This document shows, one piece after another, positions 18,246 to 26,761 of a DNA stretch of 64,000 bases. Within the stretch, counting starts at the first letter, position 1; every line of letters starts with the position of its first letter. The translations under genes and the position numbers were made by a program. Under the pieces are notes generated by a model. That model saw only the letters and a list, made by a program, of their open reading frames with translations. It did not search any database and was not told the origin of the DNA. Source of the DNA: Colwellia psychrerythraea (GTDB taxonomy: Bacteria > Pseudomonadota > Gammaproteobacteria > Enterobacterales > Alteromonadaceae); contig NZ_JQED01000029.1 of assembly GCF_000764225.1 (NCBI RefSeq), positions 186,001 to 250,000 of the forward strand. Reading direction: 5' to 3'.

Positions 18246-18770
18246 ATGAAATGTACAAGTTGTAAAAAAGGTGAATTAATCCCAAGTTTCATAGATGGAC
18301 AATTTAGAGCACACACTTGCTCGAACTGTAATGGAAACTGGATTTTGATAGAAGATTATGTTGCTTGGAAGGAACGTAACCCTCAATACTCTTTCGACGA
18401 AAACACACATTGCGATGTAGACGAAACCAAGCAAGCATTGTTATGCCCAGTAAGCGGTACAATTATGAGAAAGCTACGCCTTTCATCAGCGACAGAGCAT
18501 CGTATTGATTATAGTGCAAACGTTGGGGGTGTATGGTTGGATAAAGGTGAATGGGAGCTGCTCAAAGAAGAAGGATTAGCAGGTTCATTAAATGCATTAT
18601 TGACCTCACATTGGCAGCGTAATATTCGCATTAACAATACCAAAGATAAATTTGGTAATGAATCGTACGATAAAGTGAAAGAGCTTAGAAAGTGGTTGTA
18701 TCAACAACCAAATAAAGCTGATTTAAGATCTTACATTTTAGCTGAAGATCCATACTCTGCTGAGAGATAA
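18246..18770 (+). CDS. TFIIB-type zinc-finger protein
   Basis: 174 residues. The first 25 hold a zinc ribbon with CTSCKKG and CSNCNG cysteine pairs, matching the small zf-TFIIB (DUF-type) proteins of bacteria. A second half-site, CPVSGTIMRKL, then DKGEWELLKEEG, is also typical of the family, whose second module often keeps fewer cysteines. The start at 18246 (MKCTSCKK) was chosen because AAAAAGGA lies about 10 bases upstream and because the family begins right at the first Cys pair. It faces the YqiJ-flotillin-ATPase operon across the palindrome at 18040. Confidence 0.78.
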   Translation: MKCTSCKKGELIPSFIDGQFRAHTCSNCNGNWILIEDYVAWKERNPQYSFDENTHCDVDETKQALLCPVSGTIMRKLRLSSATEHRIDYSANVGGVWLDKGEWELLKEEGLAGSLNALLTSHWQRNIRINNTKDKFGNESYDKVKELRKWLYQQPNKADLRSYILAEDPYSAER

Positions 18771-19228
18771 CCTAACTAAAAGGGATTTATATGAAAGGTG
18801 CAGTTGTCATATAACACTTATGTTGACCTTATAATAATGCTCTATTGATTTTAAATCCTAGTTAACGCTATAACTACCACCTATACATTTATGATGAGAA
18901 TGCGCCATAGTTTTCTTTAATATAGAGCTTTATAAATAATGTATTGTATCGCTAAGTACAAAGCCCTAATGTTAACTTTTAAACAAACACACCTAAAGCA
19001 AGACACTAACAAACCAATTAAAAATAAATTAGGTAAACTTTGCCTAGACAAGAATCACAAGTTAATACTATTAAAAATCCAGTTATTAACTTGTGATAAT
19101 GATTACTAAAAATCCCAAAAGAAAATCCTGCCTCATTTAGGGTAAATAAACTTCAACTTAATCTAATGAAATAAAATTCATTTACCAATCAGTGCTTATA
19201 ACCTTGTGTTGATGTTAATTTCTCAGTA
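18771..19228. other. Intergenic region between convergent genes
   Basis: 458 bases with no convincing gene. Just after the zinc-finger gene, AAGGG precedes an ATG that opens only seven codons (MKGAVVI then stop), possibly the remnant start of a lost gene. The region ends with a long perfect inverted repeat at 19054-19097. Confidence 0.5.
19054..19097. repeat. Perfect 14-bp inverted repeat
   Basis: ATCACAAGTTAATA (19054-19067) and TATTAACTTGTGAT (19084-19097) are exact reverse complements separated by 16 bases. It lies between the convergent zinc-finger and LEA-type genes. There is no strong T run, so it may be a poor bidirectional terminator or a protein-binding site. Confidence 0.55.
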
Positions 19229-19711
19229 CTAATCAAGGCTTCTTACCAAAGGAACAATGCCATCTTGAATAACGGTCAATTTGGGCATAAAGGGAATGTC
19301 GATATCTAATTTGGCCTCAAGTTGATAACTAATATCCTGCCCTTTACTTGCCATCAACGCTTTTATTACCTTAAATCCTCCGAATAAACTCGCTGAAATT
19401 GGCACCACAAAGCGCGATTCTCCATAAGCTTTTGCAGTAGGAATGTTCGAGGCAACACCATGGGCTAACTCCTCCCCTGCCACGCTAAGTTGATAGCTTA
19501 TACCATTAAACGGCAGGTCGAAATTATTAGGATTAGTTAACTTCAACCCTATTTCAAAGTTTTGCTCAAAACCATTAGCTGGTAGCGCCTTAAAAGAAGT
19601 TAATTCAACACTCGGTTCTTCATAATCGAGATTCATGCTGGCGCAGCCAGACAAGAAAAACAGTGCTGCCACCAAAAAGCAGCGCATGTGCAGCGCTCTA
19701 GCTATAGTCAT
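19229..19711 (-). CDS. LEA type 2 (WHy-domain) lipoprotein
   Basis: 160 residues. A lipoprotein signal with lipobox LSGC (Cys about residue 23) precedes a single beta-sandwich: VELTSFKALPANGFEQNFEI, then LKLTNPNNFDLPFNGISYQL, the signature NPN segment of LEA-14/WHy domains. Bacterial members are usually outer-membrane-linked lipoproteins associated with stress tolerance; the molecular role is unclear. AAGGA lies 6 bases before the ATG at 19711. Monocistronic. Confidence 0.82.
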   Translation of the reverse strand: MTIARALHMRCFLVAALFFLSGCASMNLDYEEPSVELTSFKALPANGFEQNFEIGLKLTNPNNFDLPFNGISYQLSVAGEELAHGVASNIPTAKAYGESRFVVPISASLFGGFKVIKALMASKGQDISYQLEAKLDIDIPFMPKLTVIQDGIVPLVRSLD

Positions 19712-19917
19712 TATTTATCCTTAGTAAGTAAATTGCTTTTAATTAAAAGTCATGTTTAATACATTTTACTAGTTATCAGTAAACTATTCATCCAACAAAC
19801 TCGGCGGATAATATTACTCATTGTCACTAATCTGACATGACTACTAGTGATAACGACTAATTAGACAAGTTGAATGGTATTTTGTATCAGTAATCATATT
19901 AATAGGGCTGTAAGTGG

Positions 19918-20511
19918 CTAGATTATTGTTAGATTAACAAAGTTATCCTCTTTAATAGCATATTTGTTATTAATTGAGCGCAGAAAATTAATATACCTCG
20001 TATAACCAGAGTTATCATAATTTGTCGAATGAGAGTTCATAAAACCATGCAAATATTCGACTCGTTCAGTGTTAACCTTCGTTTTTCTAGCAAGGCTATT
20101 TTGCAACTCAACAACATCAAAATGTGGCTCGTTTTTTGGGAATATCAAATGCACTTCAAACCGAGGTTCAACCTGAGTGAAATTTCTGATTTGTGAGCCA
20201 TAAAAGCAATAAGCTTTGTTAATCAAGGGATTAATTGTTGCCTCAGACAAACGCCAAGTAATACTTGCTCCGACACTAAAACCAATTAGTATTGTTTGTT
20301 GCTCAATTGCTTCGACCTCATTTACTAAGTGAGCTAGATAGTTATCTAATCCAACGGTCTTTACAAAATATTCGTAGGCTTCCGCTTCTGTATTAAATCC
20401 CATCATTTGACCTTCATACGGCTCAACAATATGACTGGCACCTAATTTTTCACTTATTTTCAATAAAGCAGGCGTTAGCCCAAAAACATCTGAAACTAAT
20501 ATAATGCTCAT
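19918..20511 (-). CDS. Dienelactone hydrolase-like protein
   Basis: 197 residues of a small alpha/beta hydrolase. Starts MSIILVSDVFGLTPALLKIS, as in DLH-family proteins. The nucleophile elbow is GFSVGAS with Ser in place of the Cys of true dienelactone hydrolase. A terminal His lies in LHGFMNSHS, and a probable acid in FPKNEPHFD. Cytoplasmic. The substrate is unknown. No good ribosome site is visible before the ATG at 20511. Confidence 0.72.
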   Translation of the reverse strand: MSIILVSDVFGLTPALLKISEKLGASHIVEPYEGQMMGFNTEAEAYEYFVKTVGLDNYLAHLVNEVEAIEQQTILIGFSVGASITWRLSEATINPLINKAYCFYGSQIRNFTQVEPRFEVHLIFPKNEPHFDVVELQNSLARKTKVNTERVEYLHGFMNSHSTNYDNSGYTRYINFLRSINNKYAIKEDNFVNLTII

Positions 20512-20611
20512 AAAATTTACCGGTTAACGCTCAACTATAGAAGTAAAAGACAATTGACTAACCTGTGCAGCGAAGGAAACATCATTTTAGCCACTTAAAT
20601 AAGCAATTATT

Positions 20612-20830
20612 TTAACTTAGTTCTATTACATTTGGGTGTTTCTCAGATGAATATTCATGGTAAATATCATCGAGGTAAGTTCCAAGTTCAGTTGGCTTTA
20701 AATCTGATGGGATAACAACGTCGTAGACTCGTGAGCGAATACCTGTGTCTGATTCATTAAACAGTTGCCACTCTGCATCTTTTTTAAGTATTGACATCTG
20801 CTTGCCAAACACATTGAATTTAATAATCAC
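20612..20830 (-). CDS. Small conserved hypothetical protein (DUF7661-like)
   Basis: About 72 residues. The pattern IKFNVFGKQMSILKK, then VVIPSDLKPTELGTYLDDIY and a SSEKHPNV tail resembles a small family I recall as DUF7661; the function is unknown. The likely start is the GTG at 20830, with GGAG 9 bases upstream, rather than the TTG at 20845. No membrane segment. Confidence 0.6.
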   Translation of the reverse strand: MIIKFNVFGKQMSILKKDAEWQLFNESDTGIRSRVYDVVIPSDLKPTELGTYLDDIYHEYSSEKHPNVIELS

Positions 20831-20934
20831 CAACAAAAACTCCAAAAAGTACGCTTCATTAAAAGAGAAAATATTAACGACAACAAGTAACTAAAGTCAA
20901 ACAACAACTGCTTACTGCGCTTATTTAACTGTAG

Positions 20935-21291
20935 TTAAACTTTTTGACCGCTCAACACTTTTCCGACAAAGAGTAAAGTAAATAAAGCCAGAATATTTAT
21001 CGTTATTATCGCTTCGCCAATTTCAAAAATAGCCGCCACTTTGACACCATAACTTAATCCAATGGTAAGTGACTCACTCTCAATGGTTATAATCTGCAAC
21101 AAGCAAAACCAAAAGCACAATTTAATAGCCTTCAATTCTTTTTTATAAATATAAAAGATTAAATAGCCGCTAGCTAAAATCACAAAACCCAAAGCTAAAA
21201 TTTTGCCATAAATAGAAGCGTGAAATCCTACGCTTTGATTTGTTATTAGTAAAAAGATAGACGCCGCTGTCAGCAATATATTAATAGCCAA
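20935..21291 (-). CDS. Small four-helix membrane protein, unknown
   Basis: About 118 residues with about four transmembrane helices (for example ILALGFVILASGYLIFYIY and ITINILALFTLLFVG). I do not recognise the family. The only in-frame start near the N-terminus is TTG at 21291, and no good Shine-Dalgarno is seen, so both the start and the gene are uncertain. It sits on the same strand as the small DUF7661-like gene, with about 100 bases between them. Confidence 0.45.
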   Translation of the reverse strand: MAINILLTAASIFLLITNQSVGFHASIYGKILALGFVILASGYLIFYIYKKELKAIKLCFWFCLLQIITIESESLTIGLSYGVKVAAIFEIGEAIITINILALFTLLFVGKVLSGQKV

Positions 21292-21459
21292 GAAGCAATA
21301 AATTGTGATTGTGCTCTTATTGAAAGATTAAATCATAGATATCCAAGAGATTAGTCCTGTTAACAGGCAAATAATAGTTCACCTGAACTCGGTTTAAGAG
21401 ACAATTAACCAATTGAAATATAAGCACAAAACACCCCGATTAGTTTCTGGCTTGATAAC

Positions 21460-21534
21460 TTTTCTTAACTCAAGGCAAATTTCGCGTCAATAGCTGGTCT
21501 ATTGCAAGTAAATTTAACGCAAAAGTTAGGAAAA
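21460..21534. repeat. Long imperfect hairpin, possible dispersed repeat
   Basis: Paired blocks in order: TTTTCTTAACT / AAGTTAGGAAAA, AAATTT / AAATTT, and CAATAG (21488-21493) / CTATTG (21499-21504), with CTGGT as the loop and symmetric bulges CGCGT and CAAGT. No gene overlaps it. The fold suggests a REP-like or MITE-like repeat or a structured RNA. Confidence 0.45.
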
Positions 21535-21669
21535 TAGGTAGAAGAACTTACCAGTTTAATTAAGGCAATAAAGCTATAAACATAGCTAATAATACAATGA
21601 CTCGACATCATTAGTTAGTTTTAATGAATAATGATTTTCCTTACACGCCATAATTACCATAGGCTATGC

Positions 21670-21710
21670 TTGATTTACATCAAATAAACTTTTCGGTTAA
21701 GTCGTATGCT
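21670..21710 (+). promoter_or_regulatory. FNR-type promoter of the universal stress protein
   Basis: TTGATTTACATCAA (21670-21683) is a perfect FNR/Anr box (TTGAT-N4-ATCAA). TATGCT (21705-21710) is a good -10. This puts the box centre about 41 bases before the expected start of transcription, the class II activator position. Predicts induction under low oxygen. Confidence 0.75.
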
Positions 21711-21747
21711 TATCTTAATTACTTCAAAATAGATAAAGGGAAACGTC

Positions 21748-22233
21748 ATGACAGAAATCAATACTATTTTATATGCTACTGACCTTGGAAAACATACAAG
21801 ACCAGCTTTTCGTATGGCAGTAAGTCTTGCCAAAAGCCATAACGCTAAAATTCATTTCCTTTATGTCATAGAACCATTGAATACTAATACTGCATCATTG
21901 GTTAACTCCTATTTACCTGAAGGTACCATAGAAGATATATACCAGCGCTCACTTGATGAGTTGCATGAGAAAGTTAAAAATCGTATTGATACATTCTGCT
22001 TAGAAGAATTAGACGGTGAAGAATTTCCAGGAGGGAAACCTGTAGCAGATATTATTGAAGGTTCACCTGCCGCTACTATAGTTAGTTTCGCAGAAGAAAA
22101 GAGTGTTGATTTAATTGTGATGGGTAGTCACGCACACAGCGTATTAAACAATCTATTTATAGGCTCTGTTGCTGATAAAGTCGTGAACAGATCAGCGACC
22201 CCGGTATTACTTGTCCCTTTAAAAAGTGACTAG
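21748..22233 (+). CDS. Universal stress protein (UspA family)
   Basis: 161 residues, single Usp domain. Begins NTILYATDLGKHTRPAFRMA. The nucleotide-binding signature near the C-terminus is MGSHAHSVLNNLFIGSVADK followed by VVNRSATPVLLVP, the G-2X-G-9X-G(S/T) pattern of ATP-binding members with the second residue group kept. AGGG lies 7 bases before the ATG. The promoter at 21670-21710 predicts FNR control, which is known for usp genes in Pseudomonas (Anr). Monocistronic, ends before a perfect 13-bp inverted repeat. Confidence 0.9.
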   Translation: MTEINTILYATDLGKHTRPAFRMAVSLAKSHNAKIHFLYVIEPLNTNTASLVNSYLPEGTIEDIYQRSLDELHEKVKNRIDTFCLEELDGEEFPGGKPVADIIEGSPAATIVSFAEEKSVDLIVMGSHAHSVLNNLFIGSVADKVVNRSATPVLLVPLKSD

Positions 22234-22400
22234 TGAGAGGTAAGTACTTGAATAATTGTCGTACATTAAAACCGTTTTATATGCAGATGGTTACATTGAT
22301 AAAGTAGCGTTCATTATACCTTAATGGATTAAAGCCATCTCAAAATAACGGTTAACGACTAGGGATTATGGTAATCCTAACGACTGGGATAAAAGCAAAT

Positions 22401-22436
22401 GAATACAATTGACTGCCTATAATGTCAATTGTATTC
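22401..22436. terminator. Perfect 13-bp inverted repeat between convergent genes
   Basis: GAATACAATTGAC (22401-22413) and GTCAATTGTATTC (22424-22436) are exact reverse complements with a 10-base loop. It lies between the ends of the stress-protein and PAS genes. No U run follows, so termination is inferred from position. Confidence 0.5.
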
Positions 22437-22464
22437 TTCAAAGTTTATGGTGACGATTTAGAGT

Positions 22465-22863
22465 CTACTCAATTCTATTAGTGAGCGATTTTTTATAGTC
22501 TAGTTTACAGGCTTGATATACACTTTCTGATACTTCATTACCAAAACATCGCGTGTGCACAAATTCTCCACCTTCAACATAAACACTTGAGCTATAAAGT
22601 ATATATTTCATTTTATGTTTACCGCAGACCATCGCGGGGAAATTTGAAAAAGGTTCAAATTTAGCCAGTTTAATCATCATCTGTTCTAAACACGATTTAT
22701 CAAATTGGAACTCAGACACATGATGCCCGACATATTCTTCTTCGGTGTAGCCTAATATCTTGAGTTCATGCTCGTTGGCATATTTAATTATGCCCTCAGG
22801 TGAAACCGTGTGGATGCCAACATTTGCATTTTCAATAAAATCTACAGCATTTTCTATAAGCAC
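22465..22863 (-). CDS. Single-domain PAS protein
   Basis: 132 residues covering one PAS domain: VGIHTVSPEGIIKYANEHEL, then ILGYTEEEYVGHHVSEF and a FVHTRCFGNEV strand. No output domain is present. The Cys and Phe residues in the core do not point to a particular ligand. Start GTG at 22863, with AAGG about 11 bases upstream. Such free-standing PAS proteins often act as partners of a kinase elsewhere; no partner is adjacent. Confidence 0.75.
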   Translation of the reverse strand: MLIENAVDFIENANVGIHTVSPEGIIKYANEHELKILGYTEEEYVGHHVSEFQFDKSCLEQMMIKLAKFEPFSNFPAMVCGKHKMKYILYSSSVYVEGGEFVHTRCFGNEVSESVYQACKLDYKKSLTNRIE

Positions 22864-23067
22864 TTTTTTAACGACCTTGATTGCTTTATTCGGAAATTAT
22901 TATATTCATTATTTTATATTAGGTAAAATATAACGTGAGAATACTTAGCGCTGATCAATAGGCTTTGTAAATTATTGCTTCCTTCACCATTAATGGCAAT
23001 TAAACCCAATAACTATCCTAATTAATATACTATCCACTTGGACGCTTATCGTCAGAATAAAAGAAAG

Positions 23068-23529
23068 TTAATAAATACCAACATCAAGCCCAGCAGCCAT
23101 TGTCATACCAAGCTCTTCACATTGCTCAAGAAATGTAGCTTGCCAAGCTCCACGGCACACTAAGGGAACTTGAATCCAGTGCCAACGTAATCCTGTACAA
23201 ATTGATTCAACAGCTCGACAAGTACCTGTACCATCATGACCAGCGCGTACATATAACGCACAAGGTAATCCCTGCTTTATTTCTAAACAGGGATAATAGC
23301 AGCGATCAAAAAAATCCTTCAACGCACCGCTCATATAACCAAGGTTTTCGGTTGTCCCCATGATTATGCCATCACAACTTAATACATCATCTGGTGTGGC
23401 TGCTAAGGGTTGTACCCAGTGTGTTTCAACTTGTTCAATGTCAGAATGCTTAGCACCTTTTAAAACTGCTTCAGCCATTAATCGTGTATTGTCAGAAGGT
23501 GCGTGCGCTACGATTAGGAGTTTTTTCAT
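23068..23529 (-). CDS. Flavodoxin-fold NAD(P)H-dependent reductase
   Basis: About 153 residues. The start is taken at MKKLLIVAHAPSDNTRLMAE (ATG at 23529), preceded by GAG at 7 bases. The flavin-phosphate loop is HAPSDNTRL and the second loop is GTTENLGYMSGALKDFFDR, typical of flavodoxin/NAD(P)H-FMN reductase-like proteins. No membrane segment. Monocistronic, convergent with nothing near. Substrate unknown. Confidence 0.78.
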   Translation of the reverse strand: MKKLLIVAHAPSDNTRLMAEAVLKGAKHSDIEQVETHWVQPLAATPDDVLSCDGIIMGTTENLGYMSGALKDFFDRCYYPCLEIKQGLPCALYVRAGHDGTGTCRAVESICTGLRWHWIQVPLVCRGAWQATFLEQCEELGMTMAAGLDVGIY

Positions 23530-23652
23530 AGTAATACTCACGTTAACTTTAAACATCCCATTGGGGATAAAGGTTCCGCCAAATTTAGTTCACTCTTTTA
23601 AAGTACAACTATAGTAAATAAAACGCTAAGTATGTTGCTTGATTGCATTTTT

Positions 23653-24603
23653 CTACTGAGATTTGCTCATTGGCTTTAACAAAATTGATTCTTTAATTGC
23701 AATATATTTAGCAAGTAGAGCCACTATCACGATTGCGAATATAATCCTTAACCATAATATTGCGACAACATCTGCACCTAATAATAAGATCAATAAGGTA
23801 TCTTCAATCAAACTATGAGCCAAACTTAGAAAACTAATAGAGAGCAATACATCTTTTTTACTAATATGTCCCTTTTTAATTTCTGAAATGAGCAAGCCAG
23901 CCCCATAACTTAACCCCAGTGTAATGCCTGTAATGGTAATGTTGCTAGCATCTTTGGTAATGTCGAGTAATTTAAATATTGGTGATAATAGTTTTTGTAA
24001 TAAGCTTTCAACACCAATTTTTTTCAATATTCTTAATAATATAATCAAAGCCGAGATGATAAAGAAGATGCTAATCAACATTTGTAATTGATCGAGTCCC
24101 CATTGCATCAACGTTTGTTCTTTCACCTCGTGTTGCCAAAGCAATACAGCAGCCTGTTGTTGATAATCCAATGCAGTATAAAGCCAATTTACCAGGGCAG
24201 CCAAGAGTAGCCCTCCTCCTATCTTCAAGCCGATTGTGAGTCGCCAGCTGACCCCAACCATTTTAGCAACAGCACCTTCAATAGGAACTGAATGCGAAAT
24301 TAAAATTAAAATACCAATCACTGATACCTGTGCCACAGAGAGTTCAAGCTGAGCTGTAACATCAACAAACACCACCATCGCTGTAAATATATTCGTTAAA
24401 ATAGCCGTTGCCCACACTAATCCTAATTGTTCTGGAAGCCCAACAAGCTCCATAAAAGGAGCTAGAATTGCTGCTAACCACTGGGTTCCACCAAGTAAGT
24501 CTAATATTTTAACTACGATAATCGCCGGTACCATCACTTTTAATAACGTCAGATAAACTTGGCTAACTTCTTGAAATACACTCTTTATAGGCTTAATAAA
24601 CAT
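23653..24603 (-). CDS. Nucleoside-recognition ('Gate') domain membrane protein
   Basis: About 316 residues with about eight transmembrane helices and two Gate modules: LTLLKVMVPAIIVVKILDLL (about residues 20-40) and a second near the C-terminus with GITLGLSYGAGLLISEIKKG. This layout is that of the spore-maturation/nucleoside-recognition proteins of the SpmA-SpmB/YjiH type; the substrate is unknown. The start at 24603 (MFIKPIKS) has AGAG 8 bases upstream. Divergent from the Lrp-type gene, from which it is separated by about 100-120 bases; Lrp control is plausible. Confidence 0.75.
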   Translation of the reverse strand: MFIKPIKSVFQEVSQVYLTLLKVMVPAIIVVKILDLLGGTQWLAAILAPFMELVGLPEQLGLVWATAILTNIFTAMVVFVDVTAQLELSVAQVSVIGILILISHSVPIEGAVAKMVGVSWRLTIGLKIGGGLLLAALVNWLYTALDYQQQAAVLLWQHEVKEQTLMQWGLDQLQMLISIFFIISALIILLRILKKIGVESLLQKLLSPIFKLLDITKDASNITITGITLGLSYGAGLLISEIKKGHISKKDVLLSISFLSLAHSLIEDTLLILLLGADVVAILWLRIIFAIVIVALLAKYIAIKESILLKPMSKSQ

Positions 24604-24722
24604 AAATTTTGCTCTACTGCTGAATTTTATGAGTAGTATAATAACGCTACAATTAAGAAATAATTCCAATTATTCTTCACAAAAGTTAATATAAGTTTCT
24701 TTTTACTATGATTATATTAATT

Positions 24723-25190
24723 ATGTTTCTTGACAGACTAGACAAAGCGATTCTGCGTCAATTACAAAGTGACGCGTCAGTAAGTAATGTCAAACTTGCT
24801 GAAATAGTTAACCTATCTGCACCCGCTTGTTTAAAACGGGTTAAACGGTTAGAAGATCAAGGTGTTATAAATAAACGAGTTGCCCTATTGGATCAAACCA
24901 AGTTTGGCAGTTGTCTGCATATGATTGTTGAAATTATGATGCATCAGGATAGGTTAGATCTGAATGAAACCTTTAGCAAAGCGATAAAGAACTGTGAGCA
25001 AGTTCATGAGTGCTACAAAGTAACGGGAGAGGTGGACTTTGTGTTAGTGGTTGTGGTGCCAGATATGCCGAGCTATGAATTGTTCTGTGAAGAAATATTA
25101 TACCGCCACTCAAATATGCGTAACTTCAGAACCTTAATTTCTATGAACCGAATAAAATACGACACTAAGGTTTATATTCCTATTGATTAA
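24723..25190 (+). CDS. Lrp/AsnC-family transcription regulator
   Basis: About 155 residues from MFLDRLDKAILRQLQSDASV. The N-terminal HTH is VKLAEIVNLSAPACLKRVKR. The C-terminal RAM (AsnC_trans_reg) domain ends with LISMNRIKYDTKVYIP. An upstream in-frame ATG at 24708 gives five extra hydrophobic residues; family alignments favour the internal start. No strong ribosome site for either. Divergent from the Gate-domain transporter and probably its regulator. The effector is likely an amino acid, by family. Confidence 0.82.
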   Translation: MFLDRLDKAILRQLQSDASVSNVKLAEIVNLSAPACLKRVKRLEDQGVINKRVALLDQTKFGSCLHMIVEIMMHQDRLDLNETFSKAIKNCEQVHECYKVTGEVDFVLVVVVPDMPSYELFCEEILYRHSNMRNFRTLISMNRIKYDTKVYIPID

Positions 25191-25265
25191 TTAATAAAGG
25201 TTAGAGTCTATAATTATAAGAATTAAACAACTAATTTTCCCCCATAGAGATGCAGAGCTTACTTA

Positions 25266-25290
25266 AGAAGATCACAGTCAATGATCTTCT
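25266..25290. terminator. Hairpin between convergent Lrp and DUF3300 genes
   Basis: AGAAGATCA (25266-25274) and TGATCTTCT (25282-25290) are perfect 9-base arms around a 7-base loop. No long T run. Placed between two gene ends, so probably a bidirectional terminator. Confidence 0.5.
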
Positions 25291-25327
25291 GATAAATACC
25301 TTCACGGCCCCCAACATGAACAAAACA

Positions 25328-26638
25328 CTAGTTATTTCTCTTCTTAGTTTGATGATGCCTAGTCGGCGCTGCCGAATGTCTTGATGACTGCCTTACTGAA
25401 TGTTTCTGTGCCGCTCTATTTACTGGGCGATTATAAGCAGTCTGCTTTTTAACTGATGTTCTGTGTACTCGGGTATTCTGGGCTGTATTTTTGTACTTCT
25501 TTTGATAATTTTTTACTTGTTTATACTGTTGCTGGTTACTCACCTGTTGTTTATTGGAGTAATGCTGTTTTACCTTATGATTACTGTTAAGTACCTTGTG
25601 ACTACGCGCATTGCTGGTACGTACTTTCGAGTTATTAATATTTGAGATTCTAACCATTTTATTATGCTTGATGGCTTTATTTTTGTAGTACTTGTTTTTA
25701 TAAACATGACCTTTGCGAACATTATTTTTATATGTATTTGTGCTGTAAACGCTAGGACGAGAGCCATAATATTTATGCTTTAATCGCCCGTTACTGTAGG
25801 CAACACCGCGTCTATGTTTGGGTTGATGGTTCCAACGCTTTGCACTATGACTTGTCACAATTTTTTTTCTAGGATGATAACCTGGACGATTATAGTGATT
25901 AACGATCACATGGCGGTTGTGCCAATGAAAAGCACTAAAATAGAAGTGACTGCTGATATGCACGCCATGGCCCCAATAAAAATGACCATAATGAGCGGCA
26001 TAGTAATTAGGGTTATGCCAATAAACAGGAGGGTAATGCGCCCAATGCCAGCGGCCATACACTACGCGAGTATCATAATAAGGCACATAAATAATTTCAG
26101 GTTGCGCAGGTTCAATAATGATTACTTTACGCTCTTTAATTACCTTAACATTGTCCAAATTGGCCAAGTTACCCGCTTGTTCAGCTTGTTGCCTCAACGT
26201 CTGAATACTGGCAAGAACTCGGGCTTCATCTTGTAAAAAAGCGTCACCAAGTGCTTGCATCCATGTTAAGTCTTCACTTAATTTAGTTATTACTCGTGGA
26301 AAAACTAACAGTGCTTTGATACTGGCATCCCAATCTTTTTTCTCTGCTTTTTTTATTACTTGTTCAGCCGTTAGTTTCGAGTGTTTATTAAGCCACCGTT
26401 CAGCTTCAATAACCTCAAGCGGGTAAGTTGATGCAATTAATATATGGGTAAGTAACGTATCTGGGTACAAGGCGATGGGGGCTAATGTTTGCGCAAGCTC
26501 AGCTTCTGAAAGCACAACCTCTTGCTCTATATTTTTCTCTAAGGAAGCTGAAAATGCAGGAGCGGCCAAGAAAATAATGGATAAAACAACTATCCCTATC
26601 ATCACCAGATGTTTTACTACGACGGAGTGAAAGTACAT
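25328..26638 (-). CDS. DUF3300 exported protein (YacH-like)
   Basis: About 436 residues. The signal peptide ends near PAFSAS. Residues about 45-220 are the DUF3300 domain: LSEAELAQTLAPIALYPDTL, then LLTHILIASTYPLEVIEAER and WDASIKALLVFPRVI. The rest is low complexity, rich in His, Tyr, Asn, Lys and Arg, with repeated HYxH and HNxNYYAAHYGHF patterns, strongly basic at the end. Exported, of unknown function. The start at 26638 has AAGGTGAG upstream. The promoter at 26673-26707 has a PhoP-type direct repeat. Confidence 0.82.
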   Translation of the reverse strand: MYFHSVVVKHLVMIGIVVLSIIFLAAPAFSASLEKNIEQEVVLSEAELAQTLAPIALYPDTLLTHILIASTYPLEVIEAERWLNKHSKLTAEQVIKKAEKKDWDASIKALLVFPRVITKLSEDLTWMQALGDAFLQDEARVLASIQTLRQQAEQAGNLANLDNVKVIKERKVIIIEPAQPEIIYVPYYDTRVVYGRWHWAHYPPVYWHNPNYYAAHYGHFYWGHGVHISSHFYFSAFHWHNRHVIVNHYNRPGYHPRKKIVTSHSAKRWNHQPKHRRGVAYSNGRLKHKYYGSRPSVYSTNTYKNNVRKGHVYKNKYYKNKAIKHNKMVRISNINNSKVRTSNARSHKVLNSNHKVKQHYSNKQQVSNQQQYKQVKNYQKKYKNTAQNTRVHRTSVKKQTAYNRPVNRAAQKHSVRQSSRHSAAPTRHHQTKKRNN

Positions 26639-26672
26639 AAGCTCACCTTTGTTCATAACTAATCTTATGGTT

Positions 26673-26707
26673 AGCATACGACTATTAAGCTGAACAAAGG
26701 CTGAACA
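26673..26707 (-). promoter_or_regulatory. PhoP-like direct-repeat promoter of the DUF3300 gene
   Basis: On the minus strand, TGTTCA (26702-26707), five bases, TGTTCA (26691-26696), twelve bases, then TATGCT (26673-26678). Two hexamers at 11-bp period ending 12 bp before the -10 is the classical PhoP-box geometry, although the consensus hexamer is TGTTTA or GGTTTA. A PhoP/PhoQ-like pair lies 3-5 kb away. Confidence 0.5.
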
Positions 26708-26761
26708 TACTTAGAGCAGATTCAAAACACAGTTAAAGAATGATGAGAATAGCGACTTCTA

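Noticed and set aside
18790..18815. A seven-codon frame with a good ribosome site after the zinc-finger gene
   Set aside because: Too short to call a gene; noted only as a possible remnant.
19094..19106. Possible Fur box (GATAATGATTAC)
   Set aside because: Only about half of the 19-base consensus is present, and it lies between convergent genes where no promoter is expected.
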